A stretch of 64,000 nt of DNA from Burkholderiales bacterium Ga0077543 (GTDB lineage Bacteria > Pseudomonadota > Gammaproteobacteria > Burkholderiales > Burkholderiaceae_C): assembly GCA_001464055.1 (NCBI GenBank), contig LNET01000062.1:1-64000 (forward strand), in the 5' to 3' direction. A model generated the notes under the pieces. The model searched no databases, was not told where the DNA came from, and saw nothing but the letters and a program-made list of their open reading frames with translations. Positions within the stretch are counted from its first letter, which is position 1, and every line of letters starts with the position of its first letter. Both the position numbers and the translations under genes were made by a program. Below are positions 26,419 to 41,187 of the stretch, piece after piece.

Positions 26419-27039
26419 TCAGCCCTTGCCGGGCTTGTTGCGCTCGACCAGGGCCGTGATCAGGCCTTCGATGCCGCCCTTGGTGATTTCGGTGGCGAAC
26501 TGCGAACGGTAGCTTTGGACCAGCCAGATGCCCGCGACGTTGACGTCGATGATCTTCCAGGCGCTGGCATCGGCCGGCTTGTCCATGCGGTAGTCGAGTT
26601 TGATTGGCTCGCCCGAACCGCGCACCTCGGTCTGCACCACGACCTGGCTGCTGCCGGCCACTGGCAGGGTCTTCGTCACCTCGACGCTCTGGTCCTTCAC
26701 CTGCGTCAATGCGCCGGCGTAAACACGCAGGAGCAAGGTCTTGAATTCGTTCTGCAGCTTGGTGCGCTGCTCGGGCGTGGCCTGGCGCCATTGCGGGCCG
26801 ACCGCCGAACGGGTCATGACCTCGAAGTTCACGCTGGGCAGCACCTTGCTGTCGACCAGGGCGACGATGCGATTCAGGTCGCCAGCCTGGATGGCCGGGT
26901 CCTTCTTGGCCGCGTCGATCACGTCGACGGAAATCTGCCGGATCAGCGCGTCGGGTGTGGCTGCGGTGGCCTGTGCCAGCATGGGGCTGGCGATGGCGGC
27001 CAGCGCCAGGGTGGAAGCGGTCAGCAAGGTCTTGTACAT
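26419..27039 (-). CDS. mlaC: MlaC periplasmic phospholipid-binding protein
   Basis: Soluble carrier that shuttles phospholipid between the outer-membrane MlaA complex and the inner-membrane MlaFEDB complex. It has a signal peptide (MYKTLLTASTLALAAIASPM, cut near LAQA). The MlaC/Tol-Toluene Ttg2D domain includes DSKVLPSVNFEVMTRSAVGP, FKTLLLRVYAGALTQ and WKIIDVNVAGIWLVQSYRSQ. Length 206 residues. The start is the ATG at 27039, immediately before the signal peptide; a longer in-frame extension into mlaA is spurious. It follows mlaA by 50 bases. Confidence 0.95.
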   Translation of the reverse strand: MYKTLLTASTLALAAIASPMLAQATAATPDALIRQISVDVIDAAKKDPAIQAGDLNRIVALVDSKVLPSVNFEVMTRSAVGPQWRQATPEQRTKLQNEFKTLLLRVYAGALTQVKDQSVEVTKTLPVAGSSQVVVQTEVRGSGEPIKLDYRMDKPADASAWKIIDVNVAGIWLVQSYRSQFATEITKGGIEGLITALVERNKPGKG

Positions 27040-27089
27040 GATGTGCTTTCGTCGAAACTTCTTCGAAAAACTTTCAGGCCTGGGGCAGT

Positions 27090-27929
27090 TTATTTCTTCG
27101 GTGCCGTCGGTGCCGCTGTGGCCGCCGGTTGGACGGCAGGTTTGGCCGGGGGTTCCGTCTTCCCCCCCGCAGGGGTGACGGGTTCGTCGGCGAACTCGTC
27201 CTCGAAAGGCGGCGCGCCGTCGTAGAGCGCGTCGCGGCGTCGTTGCAGGTAGGCGTCGCGCAGGAAGCTGTAGCGGTCCAGCGCCACCTGGTCGAGCATG
27301 CGGGTGGCGTCGAGCAGGCTGGCGCGCAGGCTCACCACCTGCAGGGTGGTGATGGCAGTGGAACCCGCGTCGGTCGAGGCCAGGCTGGAGGCCGAGAACT
27401 GGCGGTCGGCCACCAGGCCGAAAGAATCGCGCACCGTGGAAGGCCCCAGCAGCGGCAGCATCACGTAGGGGCCCTGGCCCACGCCCCAGACACCCAGCGT
27501 CTGGCCGAAGTCCTCGCTGCGTCGCTGCATGCCGATCTCGGTGGCGGGGTCGAGCACACCGCCCAGCCCCATCAAGGTGTTCGTCAACACACGGAAGCCC
27601 ATTTCGAGCCCGCTGCCCACCTTGCCCTGCAGCAGGTGGTTGGCCGCCGACCAGACGTCGCCGATGTTGCCCAGGAAGTTCGACACGCCGGTGCGCACCA
27701 GTTGCGGCACGACGTCGCGGTAGGCGGTGGCCACGGGCTTGACGACGGCGTTGTCGACCGCGTCGTTGAACGAATAGACCTTGCGGTTCCAGTTTTCCCA
27801 GGGGTCGGACGGCACCGTGGCTGCGACCTGGCCACCGGCTGGGGCCGTTGGTACGCTGGCACATCCGGTCAGCAGCGCAACGGCTGCAGCCAGGGCCAGG
27901 CTGCGCGCTGAAGCAAAAGCGGCTGTCAT
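27090..27929 (-). CDS. mlaA: MlaA (VacJ) outer-membrane lipoprotein
   Basis: Outer-membrane phospholipid-removal protein that works with porin and MlaC. A lipoprotein signal peptide ends in the lipobox LLTGC (Cys23). Family blocks follow: DPWENWNRKVYSFNDAVDNA, NFLGNIGDVWSAANHLLQGK, GQTLGVWGVGQGPYVMLPLL and GPSTVRDSFG. The 279-residue length includes a C-terminal Pro/Ala/Lys-rich tail of about 40 residues beyond the usual end. Start overlaps the mlaD stop by 4 bases. Having mlaA inside the mla operon is common in betaproteobacteria but not in E. coli. Confidence 0.96.
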   Translation of the reverse strand: MTAAFASARSLALAAAVALLTGCASVPTAPAGGQVAATVPSDPWENWNRKVYSFNDAVDNAVVKPVATAYRDVVPQLVRTGVSNFLGNIGDVWSAANHLLQGKVGSGLEMGFRVLTNTLMGLGGVLDPATEIGMQRRSEDFGQTLGVWGVGQGPYVMLPLLGPSTVRDSFGLVADRQFSASSLASTDAGSTAITTLQVVSLRASLLDATRMLDQVALDRYSFLRDAYLQRRRDALYDGAPPFEDEFADEPVTPAGGKTEPPAKPAVQPAATAAPTAPKK

Positions 27930-28435
27930 GGCTTGGCCTCTGTCGTGGTGGGCGCCGGGGTGGTTGCTGCAGCGGCACCCGCTTCGTCGGCCCGACCGGT
28001 GAGGAACTGGCCGATCAGGTTTTCCAGCACCACCGCCGACTGGGTCTGTGCCACGGTGTCGCCATCGGCCAGGTTGGCATCATCGCCACCGGGTTCCAGG
28101 CCCACGTACTGATCGCCCAGCAGACCGGCGGTCAGGATCTTCGCGGCCGTGTCCTTCGGGAAGGCATAGTCCTTCTGGATGTCCATCGTCACCAGGCCCT
28201 GGTAGGTCTTGCCGTCCAGCACGATGCTGGTCACCCGGCCCACCGTGACGCCAGCGGCTCGCACCGCTGCGCGCGGCTTCAGGCCGCCGATGTTGTCGAA
28301 GCGCGCCTGCACCGTGTAGGTGGCACCGCTGCCCAGGTTGCCCAGGTTGGCCGCCTGCAGCGCCAGGAATACCAGCGCACCGATGCCCAGCAGCACGAAC
28401 AGGCCGACCAGGGTTTCCAGATTTCGTTTACCCAT
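27926..28435 (-). CDS. mlaD: MlaD MCE-domain substrate-binding subunit
   Basis: Inner-membrane-anchored MCE protein that forms a hexameric lipid channel on MlaFE. An N-terminal membrane helix (LETLVGLFVLLGIGALVFLA) is followed by the MCE domain: YTVQARFDNIGGLKPRAAVR, AAGVTVGRVTSIVLD, and a C-terminal GLLGDQYVGLEPGG. Length 169 residues, ending in a Thr/Ala-rich tail. It lies between mlaE (51-base gap) and mlaA (4-base overlap). Confidence 0.96.
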   Translation of the reverse strand: MGKRNLETLVGLFVLLGIGALVFLALQAANLGNLGSGATYTVQARFDNIGGLKPRAAVRAAGVTVGRVTSIVLDGKTYQGLVTMDIQKDYAFPKDTAAKILTAGLLGDQYVGLEPGGDDANLADGDTVAQTQSAVVLENLIGQFLTGRADEAGAAAATTPAPTTTEAKP

Positions 28436-28486
28436 GATTCACGATGTTTCCAGTTTGTCGTTGGCCCTGTGCCTGCGCCCGCTCGC

Positions 28487-29266
28487 TCAGGGCGTCGAGA
28501 ACATCAGGGCGGTCAGCACGAAGTCCGTTGCCAGGATCAGCAGGGAAGAGATCACCACCGTGCGCGTGGTGGCATAGGCCACGCCTTCGGGTGTGGCTTC
28601 GGTCTCGAAGCCCTGGTACAGCGCCACCACCGTGCAGATCACGCCGAACACTGCGGCCTTGACGATGCCATTGCCGACGTCGCGCCACCAGTCCACCTGG
28701 GTCTGCATGATGGACCAGAAGTTGCCTGCGTCGACACCGATCAGTTTCACGGCCACGACCCAGGCGCCGAGGATGCCCACGGCCGAGAACAGGGCCGCCA
28801 GCAGGGGCATCGACACGATGCCGCCGATCAGCCGCGGCGCCAGCACGCGGGCCTTCGGGTCGATGGCCATCAGCTCCATCGCGGCGATCTGCTCGCCGGC
28901 CTTCATCAGGCCGATCTCGGCTGTGAGCGAGGTGCCGGCGCGGCCCGCGAAGAGCAGTGCGGCCACCACCGGCCCGAGTTCCCGCACCAGCGACAGGTTG
29001 ACGATCAGCCCCAGGCTTTCGGCCGCGCCGTAGGTGACCAGGGCGTAGTACATCTGCAGCGCCAGCACGAAGCCCACGGCCGTGCCCGAAGCCACGATGA
29101 TCACGAGCGAGCGGTTGCCGATGGCGTAGATCTGCGCCACGACCAGGTCGAACCGGCGCAACGAGGCCGGCACCGCGCGCAGCATGTCCAGGAAGAACAT
29201 GGCCGCATGGCCCCAGCCGCGCAGCTGGTCCAGGGTCCAGGCACCCAGGCGAGCCAGCTGGTTCAT
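28487..29266 (-). CDS. mlaE: MlaE permease subunit
   Basis: Multi-pass inner-membrane permease of the MlaFEDB ABC system. The start MNQLARLGAWTLDQLRGWGH is at the ATG 29264-29266, which overlaps the mlaF stop by 4 bases. Signature stretches are SGTAVGFVLALQMYYALVTY, ELGPVVAALLFAGRAGTSLT, EIGLMKAGEQIAAMELMAID and a C-terminal TRTVVISSLLILATDFVLTA. At 259 residues it has normal length. A longer open frame upstream overlaps mlaF and is not the real start. Confidence 0.96.
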   Translation of the reverse strand: MNQLARLGAWTLDQLRGWGHAAMFFLDMLRAVPASLRRFDLVVAQIYAIGNRSLVIIVASGTAVGFVLALQMYYALVTYGAAESLGLIVNLSLVRELGPVVAALLFAGRAGTSLTAEIGLMKAGEQIAAMELMAIDPKARVLAPRLIGGIVSMPLLAALFSAVGILGAWVVAVKLIGVDAGNFWSIMQTQVDWWRDVGNGIVKAAVFGVICTVVALYQGFETEATPEGVAYATTRTVVISSLLILATDFVLTALMFSTP

Positions 29267-30078
29267 CGTGCGCCCAGCCCGAAGTCGGTCGCGATGTCGG
29301 GCGCCGGGTAATGAAACTTCACCGGGCCGTCGGGTTCGCCGCGCACGAACTGGCGGGTTTCGGGGTCGCTGCTGGCCATCAGCTCGGCTGGGGTGCCCTG
29401 AGCTACGACCCGGCCCTGACTGGCCAGCAGGACGACGTGGTCGCTGATGGCCATGCATTCGGGCACGTCGTGGCTGACCACCAGGCTGGTGGCGCCGGTG
29501 ACGTCGTTGAGCGTGCGGATGAGCTTGGCCGCCACGCCCAGGCTGATCAGGTCGAGGCCGGCGAAAGGTTCGTCGTACATGATGAGTTCGGGGTCGAGCA
29601 CGATCGCCCGCGCCAGGGCAATGCGCCTGGCCATGCCGCCCGACACTTCGCTGATGCGCAGCCCGGCCGCGCCGCGCAGGCCCACCGCGTTCAGCTTCAT
29701 CAGCACGATGTCGCGCACCATGTCTTCGGGCAGCTGGGTGTGCTCGCGCAGCGGGAAGGCCACGTTGTCGAAGACGTTCAGGTCGGTGAACAGCGCGCCG
29801 AACTGGAACAGCATGCCCAGGCGGCGACGCAGCCTGTACATCTGAGCCTTGTCGCGCGTCTTGACGACCTCGCCGTCGAACACCACGCGCCCGCTGTTGG
29901 CGGCGTGCACGCCGCCGATCAGCCGCAGCAGTGTGGTCTTGCCACAACCCGAGCCACCCAGGATGGCCGTGACCTTGCCGCGCGGAAAACGCAGCGATAT
30001 GTCTTTCAGGATCAGGCGGCTGGGGTCGTAGCCAAAGCTGACGTGGTCGATCTCGATGAAGGGGGGGGTCGTTTCCAA
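29263..30078 (-). CDS. mlaF: MlaF ATP-binding subunit
   Basis: ATPase of the MlaFEDB phospholipid transporter. It starts METTPPFIEIDHVSFGYDPS. Walker A is GGSGCGKTTLLRL near residue 40, the ABC signature is EVSGGMARRIALARAI, and Walker B is ELIMYDEPFAGLD. A D/H-loop block SLVVSHDVPECMAISDHVVL is also present. Length 271 residues. It is the first gene of mlaFEDACB; the promoter should lie in the 193-base gap shared with the divergent sulfotransferase gene. Confidence 0.96.
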   Translation of the reverse strand: METTPPFIEIDHVSFGYDPSRLILKDISLRFPRGKVTAILGGSGCGKTTLLRLIGGVHAANSGRVVFDGEVVKTRDKAQMYRLRRRLGMLFQFGALFTDLNVFDNVAFPLREHTQLPEDMVRDIVLMKLNAVGLRGAAGLRISEVSGGMARRIALARAIVLDPELIMYDEPFAGLDLISLGVAAKLIRTLNDVTGATSLVVSHDVPECMAISDHVVLLASQGRVVAQGTPAELMASSDPETRQFVRGEPDGPVKFHYPAPDIATDFGLGAR

Positions 30079-30271
30079 AGCGGCGCGATTCTCTCACGGG
30101 CCCAGAAGTGTTTCAGGGTTACCCCCAGGAGCCCGCCTCGGCGGCGACTGTGACATGCCAGGCCGGGCATGCGCCAGCGCCACGGCCGCACTTCGTCCCT
30201 GCCGAAGTGCAGTCTGTCGCATCGCGCAGGCCCGCTGCTGTCGGCAAGGCGCGTGGCGGCAGAATGGCCGC

Positions 30272-31909
30272 ATGAAAACCAAGGCCGCCACTCCCACCCT
30301 GAACCAGGCGCAGGCCGCAGAACTGCGTGAACGCCTGCGCGGCCTGGACCCGGCCCAGGCCGAGATGATGCGGCAGGTGATGCGCCTGCATGCCGAAGGC
30401 GACCGGTTGATGGCCACGCAGTGGCTGCTGCAACTGGCCAGGGAAGCACCTGACCATCCCGAAGTGCAGCTGTGGCAAGGCCTGCGTCACCATGAGGCTG
30501 GCGAATGGGCTGCCGCCGTACCGCACCTGGAACGCGCCGCAAGCACCCGGCCTCAAGACTTCAGGCTGCAGGGCCTGCTGGGCACGGCCCTGGCGCGGGC
30601 GGGCGACACCGCAGCCGGGCGCAGCTGCCTTCAGCGCGCCGCCACCCTGGCGGCGACGGCGCCGCAGTGGCTGAAGCTCAGCACCGAATGCGACGAGCTG
30701 GGCGACTACGAACTCGCGCTGCAGGCCGTGCAGGGCCATCTGCGGCTGCAGCCGCAGTCGGCGCCGGGGCTGCTGCAGCGCTCACGCGTGGCCAAGGCGC
30801 TGGGCGACAGCGCCCTGGCTGCGGCCGACGCCCGCAGCCTGATTGCCAGCGGGCGTGAAGTGGCCCGGGCCTGGTTCACCCTGGTGGACCTGAAAACCGT
30901 GGCGCTGAGCGACGACGAGCGCTCGCGGCTGGCCCGCACCGCCGGCCAGGCCAGCCTGCCGGCCGAAGACCGGCTGCTGCTCGACTTTGCGCTGGGCAAG
31001 GCGCTGGAGGATGCCGGCGAGCATGCCGCCGCCCTGGCCGCCCTGCAGCGCGCCAATGCCGCCGTGGCCCGGCGCCAGCCCTGGGACGCCGCGGGCTTTG
31101 CGCGTTACGCGCAGTCCCTGCGAGCAGCGTTCGCCACGCCCGCGGCGGCAGCGCCGGCCGGGCAGGGCAGCGAAGTCATCTTCCTGGTGGGGCTGCCGCG
31201 GTCGGGCAGCACCCTGGTGGAACAGGTGCTGGCGGCGCACCCGCAGGTGGAAGGCGCCAGCGAACTGCCTTATCTGAACCAGGTGCTGCAGGCGGAATCA
31301 GCGCGCCGCGGCCGGCCGTTCCCTGCCTGGGTGCACGAGGCCACGGCCGAGGACTGGACCCGCCTGGGGCAGGACTATCTGCGCGCCAGCGCGCCCTGGC
31401 GCAGCCGCCGTCCTGTGGCCACCGACAAGCTGCCCGACAACTGGCAGTTTGCCGGCGCCATCCGCGCGATGCTGCCGGGTGCGAAGATCATCGACTGCCG
31501 GCGCGACGCGCTGGAAACCTGCTGGTCCTGCTACAAGCAGTTGTTTGGCCCCGGCTTCGCCACCTTCAGCTATGGCTTCGACAGCCTGGCGCAGTACTGG
31601 GCGGCCTGCGAGGCCGAGGGCGAGCACTGGGCGAAGGCTGCACCTGAGGCCTTCCGCATCCAGCACTACGAGGCGCTGGTGGCCCAGCCTGAAGCGCAGA
31701 TCCGAGAACTGCTGGCCTTCTGCGGCCTGCCGTTCGACGCTGCTTGCCTGGACTTCCAGAGCGCCGAACGCGCCATCCGCACGCCCAGCGCGCTGCAGGT
31801 GCGACAGCCGATGAAGCGCACGTCCACGCCGGCGGCAGGCTACGGGGCGCTGCTGGACCCGCTGCGTACGGCGCTGGTGTCGGCTGCAGCGTGCAACGGC
31901 GCCAGCTGA
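30272..31909 (+). CDS. TPR-repeat sulfotransferase-like protein
   Basis: A 545-residue protein combining an N-terminal tetratricopeptide-repeat region (about residues 10-280; for example LQLAREAPDHPEVQLWQGLR, LLDFALGKALEDAGEHAAAL) with a C-terminal sulfotransferase domain. The 5'-phosphosulfate loop of PAPS binding is visible as IFLVGLPRSGSTLVEQVLAA near 300-320. The later ATDKLPDNWQFAGAI and DCRRDALETCWSCYKQLFG match the 3'-phosphate-binding half. No signal peptide, so it should be cytoplasmic. Substrate is unknown; relatives often modify carbohydrates or proteins in polysaccharide loci. It ends convergent with a PEP-CTERM gene. Confidence 0.85.
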   Translation: MKTKAATPTLNQAQAAELRERLRGLDPAQAEMMRQVMRLHAEGDRLMATQWLLQLAREAPDHPEVQLWQGLRHHEAGEWAAAVPHLERAASTRPQDFRLQGLLGTALARAGDTAAGRSCLQRAATLAATAPQWLKLSTECDELGDYELALQAVQGHLRLQPQSAPGLLQRSRVAKALGDSALAAADARSLIASGREVARAWFTLVDLKTVALSDDERSRLARTAGQASLPAEDRLLLDFALGKALEDAGEHAAALAALQRANAAVARRQPWDAAGFARYAQSLRAAFATPAAAAPAGQGSEVIFLVGLPRSGSTLVEQVLAAHPQVEGASELPYLNQVLQAESARRGRPFPAWVHEATAEDWTRLGQDYLRASAPWRSRRPVATDKLPDNWQFAGAIRAMLPGAKIIDCRRDALETCWSCYKQLFGPGFATFSYGFDSLAQYWAACEAEGEHWAKAAPEAFRIQHYEALVAQPEAQIRELLAFCGLPFDAACLDFQSAERAIRTPSALQVRQPMKRTSTPAAGYGALLDPLRTALVSAAACNGAS

Positions 31910-31917
31910 ATGCAAAC

Positions 31918-31943
31918 AGCCCGCCTCGTTGCCGGGGCGGGCT
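31918..31943. terminator. Hairpin between convergent genes
   Basis: Arms AGCCCGCC (31918-31925) and GGCGGGCT (31936-31943), perfect, begin 8 bases after the sulfotransferase stop and 41 bases from the end of the facing PEP-CTERM gene. There is no long T-run; it may serve both directions. Confidence 0.55.
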
Positions 31944-31984
31944 GAAGAGTCCCCGTAGCGTGGCTGCAGGGGCGTCAGGTTTGA

Positions 31985-32623
31985 TCAGTCTGCCTTGCGA
32001 CGGCGGGCTGCGAAGCCGGCGATGCCAGCCAGTCCAGCCAGCATCAGCGCGTAGGTGCCGGGCTCCGGAACGACGCCGGCCGCGATGGCCGTGTTGGGCA
32101 TGCTTTGGAAAGCGTAGCCCGTGATCGCGCGGCTGGTCACGCTGCTGCCGAAAGTCACTTCAACCCACGCGAAGTGGGTCGTGGGAGTGAGGCCTTCGGC
32201 CGTGAACTGCACGCCGAACAGATTGGGCGCGTTCAGCGTTACGACACCAGCAAGCTCGGCACCACCGCCTGGGCGAAAGAAATTGGTGCCTGGGCCGATG
32301 GGGGTGCCCGGCGCCAGCACATAACCTGCGGCGTTGAGGATGGCGTTGTTGGTGTTCAGCCAAGTCGTCGTCGTGGCGCCCCAGAGGTTGAAGCCGGGCG
32401 CCAGAGGGGAGGCCGAATAGGGGTTGATGTCCCACCCGGGAGCGCCCAAACCCGACGTAGCACTGGCCCCGGTGACGAGGTTGAGGTAGATACCGTCGAT
32501 GTCGCCAGGGATGGTGATGTTCACCGGGCCGCTGTAGACGATCTGGGCATGAGCCGGTGCCGCCATGACGGTGGCCACGGCGGTGACGGCCAGAGCGCCG
32601 CGCAAAACAGATTGCAGTTGCAT
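31985..32623 (-). CDS. Small PEP-CTERM exported protein
   Basis: A 212-residue exported protein with a signal peptide (RGALAVTAVATVMAAPAHAQ). A roughly 150-residue beta-rich domain follows (for example ITIPGDIDGIYLNLVTGASA, TTHFAWVEVTFGSSVTSRAI). A C-terminal PEP-CTERM signal consists of VPEPGTYALM, a hydrophobic LAGLAGIAGFA helix and RRRKAD. The ATG at 32623 has a TTGGAG-type ribosome site upstream; a longer N-terminal extension is not needed. Predicted to be handled by an exosortase not in this window. Function of the central domain is unknown. It is the second PEP-CTERM protein in this region. Confidence 0.85.
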   Translation of the reverse strand: MQLQSVLRGALAVTAVATVMAAPAHAQIVYSGPVNITIPGDIDGIYLNLVTGASATSGLGAPGWDINPYSASPLAPGFNLWGATTTTWLNTNNAILNAAGYVLAPGTPIGPGTNFFRPGGGAELAGVVTLNAPNLFGVQFTAEGLTPTTHFAWVEVTFGSSVTSRAITGYAFQSMPNTAIAAGVVPEPGTYALMLAGLAGIAGFAARRRKAD

Positions 32624-32828
32624 GAAAGCAGACTCCAAGTAGGGTGAGAGAGTGGCAGGTGCAGTGGTCGACCGATGCAAGCTCAGACAGGGCGCTGCCA
32701 TCGCTTACCACTTGTTGAGGATAATTTCATGAGCCGCGGGGTCCGCATACCCCTCAAACCGGGTGTCCGGAGGCGGTTTCGCCAAGCCGCGTCATCCGGG
32801 CGCCCTGCTGGCTCGAGCCCAAGCTCGT

Positions 32829-34316
<1,488 letters not shown>

Positions 34317-34352
34317 GGTGCTTGCTGCTTTGTCTGAAAGGGGTGGATGGGT

Positions 34353-39122
<4,770 letters not shown>

Positions 39123-39311
39123 GGGCTTCTCCGGGGCGGGGATGGGGCGGGGCGCAAGTGCGCACTTCGGTAGGTCTCGGAAGTTACCGCAGTGCAGCAA
39201 CCGCGGCAAGCGAAACAATCGGGGTCAGACACGCAATCAGAGCCCTGACATCACGAGGGCAAAAATACGGGGACAGGCTTTCGATCTCAGTCCACTTCCT
39301 GTCGCAGGTCG

Positions 39312-40001
39312 CTATGCACGCGGTGTGCCATGCCCAGGACCCTGGGGCTTCCTGGGGCGTCCTGGTGGCCTGGGGCGAACCGGGCGCGGGGTCAACCGGG
39401 CCAGCTCGGTGGCAAAGGACGGTGAACCGATGGCCCAGCCCCCCAGTGCCGCCTGCTGCCAGGCCCGGGCCTGCGCAGCCGATACGCCTTCGGCGAGGCG
39501 GCGCCGATAGGCGGCTTCGCGTTCGAAGGGCGTGTTGCCCAGGGCCCAGAACTCCGGCGGGTGCGCCAGCATCGGGTCTGGCCGGCCGGCCAGACGAAGG
39601 CTGGCGCTGGTCTGGCTGGCTTCCGCGGCCATGCCGTCAACCCAGGCCAGCAGGGACAGCAAGGTGGCGCCGGATTCGACCGGGGCGCATCTGTATCGCC
39701 CGTCCCACAGCGTGCCGGCCCGGCCATGGCGGCGGTTGTAGGCGCTGACGTAGCGCCGGCCCACCGACTGCAGCAGCCGGCTCGGGCCCGTGGCAGAGGC
39801 CGGCCTGACCAGCAACAGCACCTGATCGTCGAGCAGAGCCCAGGCCAGCAGCTCCACGCCGCTGGCGGGGGCCGATTCCCGCAATGCCGCGAGGTAGTTG
39901 GCGCGGTCGATGTCGTCGACGAACACGGGCCGGTCACCATGGCCGCGCTGCACCAGCACATGGGCGTGGCCGGGAACGACCAGGCGGGGCAGGCGGGCCA
40001 C
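39312..40001 (-). CDS. REP-associated (RAYT/Y1) transposase-like protein, active-site degenerate
   Basis: A 229-residue protein of the REP-associated tyrosine transposase family, which in active members processes REP single-stranded DNA. Family landmarks include PGHAHVLVQRGHGDRPVFVD at the N-terminus and GRRYVSAYNRRHGRAGTLWD followed by GRY, where the conserved Tyr region is kept. The metal-binding HUH pair normally found as NHVHLLV is DQVLLLV here, so both histidines appear to be missing. Starts with GTG, 13 bases after the dgt stop, and lies upstream of gltB. The C-terminus is Pro/Arg-rich. Probably a domesticated or decaying copy. Confidence 0.75.
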   Translation of the reverse strand: MARLPRLVVPGHAHVLVQRGHGDRPVFVDDIDRANYLAALRESAPASGVELLAWALLDDQVLLLVRPASATGPSRLLQSVGRRYVSAYNRRHGRAGTLWDGRYRCAPVESGATLLSLLAWVDGMAAEASQTSASLRLAGRPDPMLAHPPEFWALGNTPFEREAAYRRRLAEGVSAAQARAWQQAALGGWAIGSPSFATELARLTPRPVRPRPPGRPRKPQGPGHGTPRA

Positions 40002-40014
40002 GGGGGAGTCGACG

Positions 40015-41187
40015 TCAGTCGCCGAACACCCGGCGCCCCGTCAGGCGATGGTGCTCGCGCAGGGCATAGCGGTCGGTCATGCCGGCGATGTAGTCGGCCA
40101 CGGCGCGGGCGCCGTCGGGGGCAGACGCAAAGTCGGCCGGCATCGCTGCGGGGTCGGCACGGTAGGCCTTGAACAGTTCGACGAGGGCAGTGCGCGCCAG
40201 CGCCGTGGTCTGCACCACCTGGGGGTGACGGTAAAGGGCGCTGAACAGGAAGCGCTGAAGCTCGGTGATCTGGGCCTGCAATGCCGGGCTGAAACGCACC
40301 AGCGGCGGTGCCCTGCGCGCGGCGTCTGCGTCGGCGGGGCCATGCTCGTGCAGGGCCCCGCGAGTGGCCTCGATCAGGTCGGCCACCTGGGCCGACAGCA
40401 TCCGGCGCAAGGTCTCGAACAAGAGCCGCCGCCCGGGCTGGCCGGCCAGGGCCGGATACTCGTCCAGCACCTGCTGCTTCCATTGCGCAAACAGCGGCAC
40501 GGTGTCCAGCTGCGCCATGGACAGCAGGCCCGAGCGCACGCCGTCGTCGATGTCGTGCGCGTTGTAGGCCATGGCGTCGGCCAGGTTCACCAACTGGGCT
40601 TCCAGGCTGGGCTGGGTGCCGTCGACGAAGCGCTGCGCCGGGCCCTCGGGTTCGGCCTGCACCAGCCGCGCGGCGTTGCGTGCCGAACAGTGCTTCAGGA
40701 TGCCTTCGCGCGTTTCGAAACTCAGGTTCAGGCCGTCGAATGCGGGGTAGCGGGCCTCGAGTTCGTCGACCACGCGCAAGGACTGCAGGTTGTGTTCGAA
40801 GCCGCCGTGTTCGCGCATGCATTCGTGCAGTGCGTCCTGGCCGGCATGGCCGAAAGGCGTGTGGCCCAGGTCGTGGGCCAGGGCGATGGCCTCGACCAGG
40901 TCTTCGTTGAGCTGCAGCGCGCGCGCCGCAGAGCGGCCCAGCTGCGCCACTTCCAGCGAATGGGTCAGGCGGGTGCGGAACAGGTCGCCTTCGTGGTTGA
41001 TGAAGACCTGGGTCTTGTAGACCAGCCGCCGGAACGCCGTGCTGTGGACGATGCGGTCGCGGTCGCGCTGGTGTTCGTTGCGCGGCGGCGCCGGAGGTTC
41101 GGGCACGCGGCGGCCACGGGTGCGACGCGGGTCGCTGGCCCAGGGCGCCAGCGGGGCAGGGTAGGCGGGCAGGGCTGGCGTGGTCAC
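40015..41187 (-). CDS. dgt: Deoxyguanosinetriphosphate triphosphohydrolase-like protein
   Basis: HD-superfamily dNTP triphosphohydrolase, hydrolysing dGTP or other dNTPs to nucleoside and triphosphate. Metal-binding HD elements are [15 protein letters not shown] and [20 protein letters not shown]. The substrate-side block [16 protein letters not shown] is also conserved. I start it at GTG 41187 ([20 protein letters not shown]), which overlaps the aroB TGA as GTGA and gives 390 residues; the longer open frame reads into aroB and is spurious. The aroB-dgt order is standard in Burkholderiales. Substrate preference is not deducible. Confidence 0.93.
   Translation of the reverse strand: MTTPALPAYPAPLAPWASDPRRTRGRRVPEPPAPPRNEHQRDRDRIVHSTAFRRLVYKTQVFINHEGDLFRTRLTHSLEVAQLGRSAARALQLNEDLVEAIALAHDLGHTPFGHAGQDALHECMREHGGFEHNLQSLRVVDELEARYPAFDGLNLSFETREGILKHCSARNAARLVQAEPEGPAQRFVDGTQPSLEAQLVNLADAMAYNAHDIDDGVRSGLLSMAQLDTVPLFAQWKQQVLDEYPALAGQPGRRLLFETLRRMLSAQVADLIEATRGALHEHGPADADAARRAPPLVRFSPALQAQITELQRFLFSALYRHPQVVQTTALARTALVELFKAYRADPAAMPADFASAPDGARAVADYIAGMTDRYALREHHRLTGRRVFGD

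Noticed and set aside
39123-39218. TTG start for gltB at 39218, giving 1621 residues
   Set aside because: The GTG at 39122 has a strong GGAGAAG ribosome site and gives the normal length; the added 32 residues have no similarity to GltB proteins.
39123-39311. Possible REP elements (GGGGTCAG and GGGGACAG stretches) beside the transposase-like gene
   Set aside because: Only short fragments are visible and no clear hairpin pair or second copy was found in the window.
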